A DNA stretch of 51,843 nucleotides from the NCBI GenBank assembly GCA_964612855.1, contig CAZTDR010000009.1, positions 1 through 51,843 of the forward strand, given 5' to 3'. The notes under the pieces are model-generated. The model saw nothing but the letters and a program-made list of their open reading frames with translations. It had not been told where the DNA came from and searched no databases. Source of the DNA: DATIJJ01 sp964612855. GTDB lineage: Bacteria > Pseudomonadota > Gammaproteobacteria > DSM-16500. Shown here piece after piece: positions 7,781 through 15,723 of this stretch (positions within the stretch are counted from its first letter, which is position 1; every line of letters starts with the position of its first letter). Both the position numbers and the translations under genes were made by a program.

Positions 7781-8730
7781 AAGCGCAACGTCTACATGAT
7801 GAGGTGAAAGCCGAATTATGGAAAACAAGCAAACTTAAAGAAAAGCCCAAAAAAGATTGGAATGATGCAGTACTAAGATGGTGTGCGGAATCGGGACATA
7901 AAAAAACTTTGCATACAGATAAATCTCATTTTAGATGGTTAGATTCACATCTTAATGGTGTGCTACTCGCCAGCATTACCCGTGACATGATAGAGAGAAT
8001 TGCTCTTTGCAAAGAAAAAGAAAGAGCAACCCCAGCTACTGTCAACCGTACATTAGCGCTTATTAGGGCTATTTTACGCAAGGCAGAACGCGAGTGGGAA
8101 TGGTTGGATAAAGCCCCTGTCATCCGAATGCGTAAGGAAAATAATAAGCGCATTAGATGGTTAACTTCGGAAGAGGTCATTCAGCTACAAGCGCAATTAC
8201 CAGAACATCTTGCAGATGCAATGGAACTAACGCTTCAAACTGGATTCAGGGAATCCAATACAGCAAAACTGGAATGGTCTGAGATCGATTTTGATCGATG
8301 TCACGCCTTCATTCCCGCTGAAAAATCAAAGTCAGGAAAAGCGATTGCTGTACCATTAAACAAGGACGCTATGAGTGTTATACACAAACAAAAAGGGAAA
8401 CACTCCCAGTTTGTTTTTTCGTATAGAGGTAAGCCCATTAAACACTTTAATACCAAAGCTTGGCGGCACGCTTTAAAAAGAGCCGGTATAAAAGATTTTA
8501 GATGGCACGACCTAAGACACACGTGGGCTTCGCGACATGTACAAAACGGCACATCACTTCAAGAGTTGCAATTACTGGGAGGATGGGCAAGTTTTGAGAT
8601 GGTACTAAGGTATGCTCATCTGAGCAGTGATCACCTCAAGACTGCGGCGGAAAGAATTTCTGGTACAAATCTGGTACAGTCGAAAGCTGAGCCAGATAAA
8701 AGAACAACCGAAACTTCTGTATGCTATTGA
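7687..8730 (+). CDS. int: Tyrosine-type site-specific integrase of the left element (347 aa)
   Basis: The protein has an N-terminal arm-binding domain (residues 1-55), a SAM-like core-binding domain (about 58-150) and a catalytic domain. Catalytic residues visible are R188 (TGFRESNT), H274-x-x-R277 (HDLRHTW), W300 in the LGGW position of the third basic residue, and nucleophile Y309 (RYAHLS). It is preceded by AGGAGG 7 nt before ATG. The gene ends 15 nt before the tRNA-Lys repeat at 8746, which identifies that repeat as its attachment site. Confidence 0.9.
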   Translation: MALNKRGNTWWIRLSHQGIRLQQSTGTSNKVEAQRLHDEVKAELWKTSKLKEKPKKDWNDAVLRWCAESGHKKTLHTDKSHFRWLDSHLNGVLLASITRDMIERIALCKEKERATPATVNRTLALIRAILRKAEREWEWLDKAPVIRMRKENNKRIRWLTSEEVIQLQAQLPEHLADAMELTLQTGFRESNTAKLEWSEIDFDRCHAFIPAEKSKSGKAIAVPLNKDAMSVIHKQKGKHSQFVFSYRGKPIKHFNTKAWRHALKRAGIKDFRWHDLRHTWASRHVQNGTSLQELQLLGGWASFEMVLRYAHLSSDHLKTAAERISGTNLVQSKAEPDKRTTETSVCY

Positions 8731-8745
8731 TTTAACTGTTCTTAT

Positions 8746-8791
8746 TTGGTGGGCCGTGTTGGGATCGAACCAACGACCTATTGATTAAGAG
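8746..8791. repeat. Inner attachment site: 46-bp copy of the tRNA-Lys 3' end
   Basis: Identical over 46 nt to 51785-51830. It holds the acceptor 3' strand with encoded CCA, T-arm, variable loop and the 3' half of the anticodon arm. Identity stops in the anticodon loop (GAG then C here, T at the right copy), the usual crossover region for tyrosine integrases. In a tandem array this site is shared by the left and right elements. Confidence 0.9.
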
Positions 8792-8888
8792 CCGTGAACT
8801 CAATAATCATCTATTTGATTAATATAAACTTTTAAGGCTGTTCGACCATTGCAAAATGCATAACAAATCATAACAAGGCACAGCCCAA

Positions 8889-8906
8889 TCACGAAAAAGT
8901 CACGAA
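8889..8906. repeat. Arm-type integrase site candidate, left end
   Basis: Contains TCACGAA twice as a direct repeat with a 4-nt spacer. The identical 18 nt occur at 51722-51739, inside the other end of the element. Inverted relatives (TTCGTG twice) follow at about 8932-8952. Pairs of short repeats inside both ends are typical arm-type binding sites of tyrosine integrases. Confidence 0.5.
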
Positions 8907-9059
8907 TTAATAATAGCTCATTGCTAGTGGTTCGTGTGATTTATTCGTGTATTTGTACCCCACATAAATAAATGAAGTGGCAAAAATAGCCAATTCAATG
9001 CGTGCTAGCCTGGGAAATTTTTGAACAATTTTATTCTGGCTTCGTAGCATCCACTAAAA

Positions 9060-9544
9060 TTAAAGTAAAAACTCTAAATCAATTTCATCACGCACGGGTA
9101 TTCCGTGATCGCCTGTCATTCCTATAGTCGGTTTTATCTTCCTTGAAAGCTTGACTGAGTCAACATGAATGCCACAAATATGAAATCCTCTTTTTTGATA
9201 AAATCGGAGAGCATCCAAATTGTCATTTGTTGTCATTAAATATAATCGCCGACATTTTTTATTTTTAGCAATTTCCTTTAATTTATCTAAAATTTGCGTT
9301 CCTGTTCCTTTAAATTTATCGAAAATTTCAAACACGATTATTTCGCAATCCTGATCGCGCACGTCGTAAAATAAAAAACCTCCAATGCCCTTTTCACTTT
9401 CGGCAATAATTCCATCTAATTTGGTTGGATAATATTTTTCACCTCTTATAACAAGAGGTAAACACCCCAATCTCTATTCATTAACTCCTCTAGCCATTTA
9501 ACATCTCGAGAAGTTGCTGATCTTAGTCGTATTTCAGCAGTCAT
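9060..9544 (-). pseudogene. GNAT N-acetyltransferase, frameshifted
   Basis: The N-terminal part (MTAEIRLRSATSRDVKWLEE, ATG at 9544) and the C-terminal part are in different frames. The second part (GIIAES, EIFDKFKGTGTQILDKLKE, TTNDNLDALRFYQKRGF) overlaps the first at 9446-9470. Joined, they give a normal-length acetyltransferase with the acetyl-CoA loop KGTGTQ and the TTNDN-x-x-ALRFYQKRGF motif of this GNAT group. A single indel near 9455 would explain the break. It lies just inside the element's left end, next to IS and intron debris, and is probably dead. Confidence 0.7.
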
Positions 9545-9690
9545 AATCACCCCTGGTTTTCCGCAATAAATCATATGATTTTCATTTCTAAAAAATTCTT
9601 CCTTGTAAGTAATATTCTTGAAGCCATATTTTTCTAATATGAACTCCATTTCATAGCGGTAATACCAGCACAAATACATTTTGATTTCGC
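9541..9690 (-). pseudogene. C-terminal remnant of an SAM methyltransferase
   Basis: About 50 codons ending where the acetyltransferase begins read MYLCWYYRYEMEFILEKYGF, then FRNENHMIYCGKPG. This resembles the last strand-helix-strand of class I methyltransferases (x-x-WYYRYE...GF...HMI). Everything upstream has been replaced by IS3 and IS66 fragments. It was probably translationally coupled to the acetyltransferase. Confidence 0.4.
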
Positions 9691-9943
9691 CCCGAAAAAC
9701 GGACACTCAATTAAGAGACCATTTGCGTTTCAAAATATACCGGTGTTTTGTAACCCAATCTAGAATGAAGTCGTTTTCGATTATAGTAAACATCGATATA
9801 TTCGTAAGCAATAATATTTTTCTGCAATAATTTAACGAGTGGTTCGCACAATTCCGCTGTTTTTAATACCCAGCCGCACAAGCTGCTGCGTGGCATATCA
9901 ATTTCCAGTCGGTTCCAGATATTTTTTTGTCGATAGAGTGGCA
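9683..9943 (-). mobile_element. Fused IS3 and IS66 fragments
   Basis: On the minus strand, 9711-9803 encodes the C-terminal end of an IS3-family transposase (EYIDVYYNRKRLHSRLGYKT). An IS3-type terminal sequence (TGTCCGTTTTTCGGGG) lies downstream at about 9688-9703. Directly upstream, 9810-9943 encodes an IS66-type segment (RLPLYRQKNIWNRLEIDMPR). The two are fused in one frame by deletion. The IS66 segment is in turn cut at 9943 by the 3' end of a group II intron. Confidence 0.65.
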
Positions 9944-10586
9944 GTCGAGTAAGCCGAGGGAGTTTCACCCTCAGCTTCTCACAGAACCGTACTTGAACGT
10001 CTCCGCTCATACGGCTCTTATTACCAATGAAACGCTGCTTTACCTTCGTTTTGCCAATGAACAAATAGAGAGGGACGCTGACTTGATACTTTAATCAGCC
10101 ATTCCGTCGCTCTACGTTTTCTTCCTCGCATATGTTTATATTTACGAGAAGCCCATTTTGCAATTCGTCTGTTTAAGCAAGAAAATGTTTCTACCAATGC
10201 TGACGGATAAAATTTTCCATAATAGTTAATCCAGCCCCTTAGTGTTGGATTCATCATATCCGCGATCTCTTCTATGCTTTTACTGACCTGCCGATGTAAC
10301 AACCACATCTTGAATCTTTTTTTCATTAACTTAGTGGCTCTTGCGCTAGCAGCAGGAGAGAAGCTAACAAAATACTCTCCTTTCTTATTAATCGCTTTTC
10401 TTGGTCTAAATGTGTAACCAAGAAAATCAAAATCATAATTAGGATAATTTAGTTTTCTGTTGCTATCTCTGCAATATGTAATTTTTGTCTTTTCACTATT
10501 AATTTCTAAGTGACACTCATTAAAACGAGTTTCAATTGCTTTTAATAGTGCATTAGCTTCATCTCGCGTTCGACAATGTATCACAA
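9944..10586 (-). mobile_element. Group II intron A, 3' remnant (RT C-terminus, domains V-VI)
   Basis: The minus-strand order is the C-terminal part of a reverse transcriptase/maturase, a stop at 10021, a 34-nt domain V (9984-10017, GAGCCGTATGAGCGGAGACG at its start), a domain VI-like stem, and the 3' splice site near 9944. The 5' part of this intron is absent. At 10586 the RT frame begins abruptly with (F)VIHC, the residues following YADD, at the 3' end of intron B. Confidence 0.75.
10021..10586 (-). pseudogene. Group II intron RT/maturase, C-terminal fragment (intron A)
   Basis: It starts right after the YADD position (VIHCRTRDEANALL) and contains RT motif 6-7 (EINSEKTKITYC, FDFLGYTF) and the maturase X domain (GWINYYGKFYPSAL). 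It closely resembles the corresponding half of the intron B protein (HCSSRKQAEKVLEA, FDFLGYTFRPR, GWVNYYGRFYKSAM). It does not resemble the N-terminal RT fragment at 12467-13292. The catalytic aspartates are missing, so it is inactive. Confidence 0.8.
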
Positions 10587-10626
10587 GGTGAGTAGACCGA
10601 GGGAACCTCCCCCTCAGTCTCTCGCA

Positions 10627-10660
10627 GAACTGCACATGAACGTCTCCGCTCATGCAGCTC
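10627..10660 (-). ncRNA. Group II intron B domain V
   Basis: A 34-nt hairpin starting GAGCTGCATG and ending GTGCAGTTC with an AGC-type catalytic triad side. It starts 4 nt after the maturase stop. The domain V of intron A (9984-10017) has the same size and the same loop region (AGCGGAGACGTTCA), so the two introns belong to the same class. Confidence 0.75.
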
Positions 10661-10663
10661 CCA

Positions 10664-11911
10664 TTATCCAACCGGTGATCCAAGGCCTAATCTCCAATGC
10701 ACAAATAACTTTGGTTCTCGTGTTCTCACCCGTCCTAACCAATGTTTTGCTCGAGTTTTATGACCTTGAAATCTTTTATACTTCCTCATTACCCAGCGAA
10801 TTAGAAAACGCTCCATATTTCTCAAAGCAGGATGCATGGCTGATTTGTAAAATCTTCCATAGTAATTTACCCATCCTTGAACTACTGCGTTAAACATTCT
10901 CGCAAGATCGTCAATTTTCTTGTCGCTTCGCAAATGTAGCTTCCAGCTTCTTATTTTTCCTTTTATTTCGCTCATCGCTCGCTTACTAATTGCAGGTGAG
11001 AAATTAACAAATGTCTTTCCCCATTTATTCTTTGATAAACGTGGTCGGAAGGTGTATCCAAGAAAATCAAAACTCTCGTGGTCATGCGAATCTTTCCGAT
11101 CCGCATCTTTGCAATACACTATCTTTGTCTTTTCTGGATGCAACTCAAGACCACATTCTTTGAGTCTGGTTCTGATCGCCTCCAGTACTTTCTCTGCCTG
11201 CTTGCGTGAACTGCAATGCGCTAAAACATCATCGGCAAAGCGCTCGAATTTTACTTCCGGAAAGTGTCTTCTCATCCACTCATCAAACGCATGATGCATG
11301 TAGATATTTGCTAACAATGGGCTCGCCACTCCTCCCTGGGGAGTACCGAAATCTCTTTTAATTAGCTCTCCATCTTCTCGTTGCAATGGCGCTTTGAGCC
11401 ATCTTTCAACATAAAGATGAATCCACTTTTCATTAGTATGAAATCGGATTGCTTTCATCATCAGCTCATGGTCGAGAGTATCGAAAAATGCTTTAATATC
11501 AAGATCTATACACCAATCTTGTCGCCAACATCTTTCTCTTGCTACCCCAACTGCATCCAACGCTGATTTCCCCGGACGGTATCCATAGGAATCTGGATGG
11601 AATTTTGGTTCGACTATTTGCTCTAAGGAGTCTTTAACTACTGCTTGAGCTATTCGATCCGCTACTGTCGGAATTCCAAGTACTCTTGTTCGTCCATCAA
11701 ATTTTGGTATTTCCACCGCTCTTACTGGTGGTGGAAAATAGGTTCCTGATGACATTCGATTCCATAACTTATAAAGATTGCCTTTTAGGTTTGACGCAAA
11801 ATCTTCTATCGATTCTCCATCAATTCCGTAGCTCCCTTTGTTTGCTTCCACTCTTTCCCAAGCGGCCATCACGCTTTTCTTGGAAATATAAAATGGTTTT
11901 GTCTTATTCAT
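10664..11911 (-). CDS. ltrA: Group II intron reverse transcriptase/maturase (415 aa)
   Basis: The protein splices and mobilises intron B. RT motifs in order: RVLGIPTVADRIAQ (76-89), YGYRPGKSA (109-117), catalytic D138 in CIDLDIKAFFD, GTPQGG (189-194), catalytic FADD (225-228, F in place of the usual Y), FDFLGYTFRP, and the X/maturase segment GWVNYYGRF. No HNH endonuclease domain follows, so retrohoming would rely on nicked or replicating DNA. The full length suggests it is intact. The codon style is like its neighbours. Confidence 0.9.
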   Translation of the reverse strand: MNKTKPFYISKKSVMAAWERVEANKGSYGIDGESIEDFASNLKGNLYKLWNRMSSGTYFPPPVRAVEIPKFDGRTRVLGIPTVADRIAQAVVKDSLEQIVEPKFHPDSYGYRPGKSALDAVGVARERCWRQDWCIDLDIKAFFDTLDHELMMKAIRFHTNEKWIHLYVERWLKAPLQREDGELIKRDFGTPQGGVASPLLANIYMHHAFDEWMRRHFPEVKFERFADDVLAHCSSRKQAEKVLEAIRTRLKECGLELHPEKTKIVYCKDADRKDSHDHESFDFLGYTFRPRLSKNKWGKTFVNFSPAISKRAMSEIKGKIRSWKLHLRSDKKIDDLARMFNAVVQGWVNYYGRFYKSAMHPALRNMERFLIRWVMRKYKRFQGHKTRAKHWLGRVRTREPKLFVHWRLGLGSPVG

Positions 11912-12466
11912 TTAGCTCATCCCGATTTCTTGGTTGACTAACCAATAAGACGGATAACTCGACCCCTTCGCTCCATTGCGTTTCCGCAACTTCATCACTA
12001 ATACAGGTCAATCCGCCCCTATGTTTTGCATCGATACTCATATTCTTGTGGGGCTTCCACTTGAATGGCTCTCTTAACATCAAAACACAGGTTCCCACGT
12101 TCCATACAAAAGCCTGAATCAAGTTCATGCCACCTTCGTGCCGGAGATCATTTAGTCAGTAAACAGGTTTCCACTAAACTTATCCCGAGTTAACGACAAC
12201 CTCTCGGTTTTGATCTCGTCTATACGCTTTCGACATGTCCGCAGTGGTTTAATCGCTTCATCTCCTTGATCCTTACTTGATATCTTGCAAGACACCTTTT
12301 CTCTAACGCTCACCACCTTGGGTTTTGACCAACGCAGCTTAGAGTAGTTTGAAGCCTCCTCCTGCAAAGCGGCTTCGGAAGACCTACTTCCATCTCTTGT
12401 ACAGTTACGCACAAATTTAATTTATAGATATGACTTTCTATAACCTCCTTTGTGCTCGTGGCGCAC

Positions 12467-13292
12467 AATCATCTGCGTAACCGATGACATGCACTTTGTC
12501 TTTTAGATCGGCTGCTTTCGTGGCGGCTGTTTCTAAACCACACAGTGTTAATATCAAAAGCGTCGGCGAGATGATTCCTCCTTGCGGAGTACCTTCTTCT
12601 GTCTGATAGAAAATATCTTTTTTTATATAACCTGCCGCTAACCACTTGCTTAGAATACCTTTATCCATCGGTATATTGGCAATCAGCCAAGAATGGCTAA
12701 TTTTATCAAAGCACGCCTTGATATCACCCTCGAGTATCCATCGAGAAGAATGCTTTTTTGCTAAGCTACAGAAGCATTGTTCAATGGCATCGGCTACGGC
12801 ACGCTTGGGTCTGAACCCATACGTGTTCTTATCTGCCAATACTTCCGCTACCGGTTCTAGAGCTTGCAGATGTAACGCTTGCATTGCTCTATCTTTAATA
12901 GTGGGAATACTGAGCGGACGTTGTTTGCCGTTTCTTTTGGGAATATATAGTCGGCGCAGCGGCTGTGGTTGGTAACCATGCCTCCGTAATGATAGCGCTC
13001 CATTTATCTTTTGTTGGGGTGACTTCCAGAGTTCACCGTCAACACCGGCTGTTTTCTTGCCGCGATTTTGTGTAACTCGTTTTACTGCTAACAGCTTAGC
13101 GTAGAACGAATGAGTAAGAATCCATTGTAACGCTTTTACTTTACCAGGCTTTCCTTCTCGAGTAGCTTTCGCAATACGGATTTGCAGTCGCTTTACGTGT
13201 TTACTCTCAGATGACCAGTTAATAGTTGACCATTGAAATAAATTCGCTGAGGGCGCACCAATCACTGGTTTTACCGTGGTTGTCATTTGCAT
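12467..13292 (-). pseudogene. Group II intron RT N-terminal part, interrupted at YADD by intron B (intron C)
   Basis: It begins with the RT N-terminal domain of another intron lineage (VKALQWILTHSFYAKLLAVK, then TQNRGKKTAGVDG). RT motifs 1-5 follow (RPLSIPTIKDRAMQ, NTYGFRPKRA, EGDIKACFDKISH, GTPQGGIISP) and it ends with HVIGYADD. Exactly there intron B begins. The downstream sequence on the far side of intron B (10021-10586) looks like a different RT lineage, so the original C-terminal half seems to be missing. Confidence 0.8.
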
Positions 13293-13878
13293 TTCCTCAT
13301 TAGGCGATTCTGTAAATTATCTTGCGATTTAAGACCAGTTGGACGTGGGCTCACTTTCGTGCCGAATGATATTTAAATTCGTATCTCCAGCATTACGCTA
13401 GAGCATTCGCTTCTTCCAACATCCTATTCCTGCATTGCTAGAAGTATTCCTTGCGGTTTACTGTCCTGCTCATTATTAAGCAGGAGCCATACAGGGTTAC
13501 CACGTTTCGCCAATTAAGTATGCTGGGTTAGGTGCCTGCTTTAGAACGGGACTTTATGTTGACCACGAAGATACAGCATTTAATTATCTTCCTTTGTCCA
13601 CGCCTTTTGGCTCAAGCGTATCATTTACTTTCGCTTGTTCATGATAACGTTCCTTGCACAGATTCAGATATCTTCACCTTACCAGCTTGCTAGCGCTTAC
13701 TCGATTGTAACTATCGAGAAGATGCGCTTCTTACGATTTGCATCTCATAGAGATAACTCTCTATTTTGCTACATTGTCAGGGTCGCTCTTTATTCAGACC
13801 CCTAGCATCACCTGGTGGTACAGGTGGTCCTCTACTGCTTGAGTAAGGACAACTTAAATTGGCGACCTCGTGTCGCAC
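12467..13878 (-). mobile_element. Group II intron C, 5' part, inserted in umuC
   Basis: The 5' end GTGCGACACGAGGTCGCC at 13878 is a textbook group II intron start. About 590 nt of non-coding structured RNA precede the RT ORF at 13292. It lies after codon 25 of a umuC-like gene (DMNAF). Its 3' part and the 3' exon of umuC are not in the window, so splicing cannot restore the gene here. Confidence 0.8.
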
Positions 13879-13953
13879 AAATGCATTCATATCAACGAGG
13901 ATAATGGCGCGTGACCATTCTTGAGTATTTTTATTATTATTTTTGCTAAACAT
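13879..13953 (-). pseudogene. umuC: umuC/DNA polymerase V, first 25 codons only
   Basis: The reading frame starts at ATG 13953, 12 nt after the lexA-like gene. Its last residues before the intron are RAIILVDMNAF, the N-terminal catalytic motif of Y-family polymerases (D binds the metal). Intron C follows immediately at 13878. The lexA/umuD-like plus umuC pair is the usual mobile-element error-prone polymerase operon. Because the 3' exon is missing, the gene is dead here. Confidence 0.75.
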
Positions 13954-13965
13954 ATAGTTACCTTT

Positions 13966-14553
13966 TTATTTTATACGCAATAGTCCTCGGTAAATTCCTT
14001 GAATCTGAATTTGCTCAGATAAATAAGCGACAGGTTTTAACGTTGAATTAGCAGGAACAAGTAGGATTTTTTCTTTTTCTTTATAAGAAACGCGCTTGAG
14101 CGTTACATTGTGGCCCTCGATTAAAACGACAGCAATATCACCTTCTTTTGCGGTATCTGCCTGCTCGCAAATAATGATATCTCCATCGAGTATTCCTTCA
14201 TCCATCATTGAATTGCCTCTAACCTCTAAGGCATAACGATTATTTCCTTGCAATAATTCATTCGTATCAATGAACTGGTAGTCGGCGATAGCTTCAATCG
14301 GACTGCCTGCTGAAATACGCCCCATGAGTGGCAAGCCTTTTGAAGAAAGTGAAATTAAAAGGCGTCGCCCTTTTTTTTCTAAAACAATTTTTCCCTGTTT
14401 ATTTAGAGCGCGCAAACTCCGTGTAATTAAGCTTTTGGAACGAGGACTAATCCCCATGGCCATCGTCATTTCAGAAAAGGAAGGCGAGCAGCTTTTTTCC
14501 TTTAAGTAACTTGAAAGAAATTGGTACAGTGTTTCTTGAAAATCAGTAATCAT
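13966..14553 (-). CDS. LexA/UmuD-type S24 repressor-protease
   Basis: It represses genes and self-cleaves with RecA filament after DNA damage. The HTH is in the first 65 residues (FSEMTMAMGISPRSKSLITR). The cleavage Ala-Gly is in GRISAGSP, the nucleophile Ser in RGNSMMDEG, and the general-base Lys in VTLKRVS, spaced as in LexA. The total (195 aa from ATG 14553, 199 aa from ATG 14565) is LexA length rather than UmuD length. I prefer 14553, which has weak Shine-Dalgarno support. It formed an operon with umuC. GGTGAAC motifs around its start are the likely operator. It may link the element to DNA damage. Confidence 0.85.
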   Translation of the reverse strand: MITDFQETLYQFLSSYLKEKSCSPSFSEMTMAMGISPRSKSLITRSLRALNKQGKIVLEKKGRRLLISLSSKGLPLMGRISAGSPIEAIADYQFIDTNELLQGNNRYALEVRGNSMMDEGILDGDIIICEQADTAKEGDIAVVLIEGHNVTLKRVSYKEKEKILLVPANSTLKPVAYLSEQIQIQGIYRGLLRIK

Positions 14554-14555
14554 TC

Positions 14556-14610
14556 GTTCACCCATTAAGTTTTTGTCTTTTACTTAAGATTAGGTGAACG
14601 ATTGGTGAAC
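14556..14610. promoter_or_regulatory. GGTGAAC repeat cluster at the lexA-like promoter
   Basis: GGTGAAC occurs at 14593-14599 and 14604-14610 as a direct repeat with 11-nt period. It occurs again on the opposite strand at 14556-14562, overlapping the first codons. The cluster covers the expected promoter and leader of the lexA-like gene, so it is a candidate autoregulatory operator. Confidence 0.4.
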
Positions 14611-14653
14611 AATCAAGCTTTTTTAAAGACACACAATAAAATATATACTTTGG

Positions 14654-14953
14654 CTAATAGCTTAATTCGCTTAGACTTAGAGGATCACACTGAAGTCGGC
14701 GCAGCTTATTACTGACTAAATCGTTGAGTGCTGACTCATGTAGGTCTTTTAATTGAATGATAATATCTCGTAAGGCAGTCAAATAATTACGAATATTCGT
14801 CTTACTATATTCAAGAAAGTCCTCCCCCAGAGCAACATGGGCAAGAGCTTCTGCTTTTAATAAGCACCCCTGAATTTCCTCATGTGAGTCTACTTGCTTA
14901 TTTATTAAAGACGTAACTTCATTTACCATGTGCACAGCCATGTCAATCTCCAT
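14654..14953 (-). CDS. Small helical protein of unknown function (99 aa)
   Basis: Not recognised. The predicted fold is all-helical, with a regular hydrophobic pattern (HMVNEVTSLINKQVDSHEEI and ALRDIIIQLKDLHESALNDL). There is a possible internal start at Met5 (MAVHMVNE), similar to small regulatory proteins in ICEs. There is no signal peptide. It lies upstream of the lexA-like gene on the same strand, about 90 nt apart, and is divergent from the Xre regulator at 15114. It may be a co-regulated partner; no function is proposed. Confidence 0.5.
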   Translation of the reverse strand: MEIDMAVHMVNEVTSLINKQVDSHEEIQGCLLKAEALAHVALGEDFLEYSKTNIRNYLTALRDIIIQLKDLHESALNDLVSNKLRRLQCDPLSLSELSY

Positions 14954-15062
14954 CAGTTGATGTGGTTAGTGGTATGTAGGTGCTAGAACACCTGCATGCC
15001 ACGCTAATTTTACATTCGTCGCTTCTACCCCGCTGGCTTATCTCAATTTTGGTCTACGGAAT

Positions 15063-15089
15063 TAGAATATGCGATTTTGGCATATTCTA
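15063..15089. promoter_or_regulatory. Perfect 10-bp inverted repeat operator upstream of xre gene
   Basis: TAGAATATGC and GCATATTCTA are separated by 7 nt. The right arm runs into a consensus -10 box (TATAAT, 15088-15093), so bound protein would block RNA polymerase. The Xre protein starting at 15114 is the obvious candidate to bind it. Confidence 0.6.
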
Positions 15090-15113
15090 TAATCGCATGT
15101 CAATATAACCGCT

Positions 15114-15389
15114 ATGAAGCGAATCAAACGAACATCCACAGTGCATGACCCAAAATACCGCAACCTGGTAGGATTATTAGTCAAAATACGTAAGCGCGTA
15201 AATTTAACACAAGCGGAATTAGCCGAAAAACTCGGTGTAACTCAGCCAGACATATCAAAGATTGAAAGATTTGAACGGAAAATTGATGCGTTGGAGCTTA
15301 TAGAATGGCTTCAGGTTTTTTCTCACGAAGAGCGGGTCAATGTGCATGAAATTTGGAAAGAGGTCTATCAAAATTATTGTAAGTCTTAA
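15114..15389 (+). CDS. Xre-family HTH regulator (91 aa)
   Basis: A Cro/C1-type HTH fills residues 20-75 (LVKIRKRVNLTQAELAEKLG, then TQPDISKIERFERKID). A short C-terminal helix follows (HEIWKEVYQNY). Such small proteins are autorepressors or antitoxins. A perfect inverted repeat overlaps its promoter, which supports autoregulation. It converges with the WGR gene, the two stops overlapping by 4 nt. No toxin partner follows in the same direction, so a phage-like switch protein is more likely than an antitoxin. Confidence 0.85.
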   Translation: MKRIKRTSTVHDPKYRNLVGLLVKIRKRVNLTQAELAEKLGVTQPDISKIERFERKIDALELIEWLQVFSHEERVNVHEIWKEVYQNYCKS

Positions 15390-15637
15390 GGCTGCAACAA
15401 ATAACCCCTTTTCGCTCTGGTATTAGCAATTTTCTCTATCAATGCCTCAGCATCTTCAAGTGACGCACAGGCTACATTACTCACTCTTCCGGTCGATGTA
15501 CCAGACCCTCCCCACGACTTTGTGACCACCCAATCACCCAGTAAATCGCGCGAAAGAAAAATTTGATAATAGCGTTTTCTACAGGGATTTTCCCAGCGGA
15601 GAGGTTGAAACCCCATATTATTAAAAAGTGCCGACAT
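15386..15637 (-). CDS. Small WGR-domain protein (83 aa)
   Basis: Most of the protein is one WGR-type domain (RYYQIFLSRDLLGDWVVTKS, then WGGSGTSTGRV and a helix ASLEDAEALIEKIA). WGR domains occur in PARP proteins and in bacterial DNA-associated proteins, and bind nucleic acid ends. Here the classical W-G-R tripeptide is present as WGG...GR. Stand-alone WGR proteins are common on mobile elements with no settled role. It is convergent with the xre gene; the stop codons overlap. Confidence 0.75.
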   Translation of the reverse strand: MSALFNNMGFQPLRWENPCRKRYYQIFLSRDLLGDWVVTKSWGGSGTSTGRVSNVACASLEDAEALIEKIANTRAKRGYLLQP

Positions 15638-15723
15638 AGCGAGCCATATCCTTTTATGGCAATGCAGCCATCAGTTATACCAAAGCACCTATTTTGCGGT
15701 ATCTTGCAATTTTCTAACACGTC

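Larger units (their letters stand above)
1..8745. mobile_element. Right-hand part of a first integrated element (left boundary outside window)
   Basis: The stretch ends with a tyrosine integrase (7687-8730) followed after 15 nt by the tRNA-Lys 3'-end repeat at 8746. This is the same arrangement as at 50636-51785. It begins with a truncated copy of a gene found intact at the right end of the second element (47780-48145). The contents are accessory: toxin-antitoxin, IS remnant, effector-like gene, peptide deformylase, MFS, oxygenase. That the two form a tandem array is inferred from the repeated att site and the two integrases; the far end of this element is not in the window. Confidence 0.7.
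10587..12466 (-). mobile_element. Group II intron B, complete, nested in other introns
   Basis: The 5' end GTGCGCCACGAGCAC starts at 12466 and matches the GUGYG consensus. Roughly 550 nt of structured RNA precede the ORF (10664-11911). Domain V is at 10627-10660, and the 3' end is near 10587. The 5' flank encodes GYADD of a different RT (12467-13292). The 3' flank encodes VIHC of another RT (10021-10586). Joining the exons as GATGATT + TTGTG gives YADDFVIHC, so the insertion is exactly in the RT active-site codons. Length is about 1.88 kb. Confidence 0.8.

Noticed and set aside
8746..8791. A second functional tRNA-Lys gene
   Set aside because: Only the 3' half is present; sequence after the anticodon loop does not continue as an anticodon stem or D-arm.
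11904..12412. Two minus-strand open frames (11904-12128 and 12152-12412)
   Set aside because: They lie in the 5' structured RNA of group II intron B and have no protein-like composition or family match.
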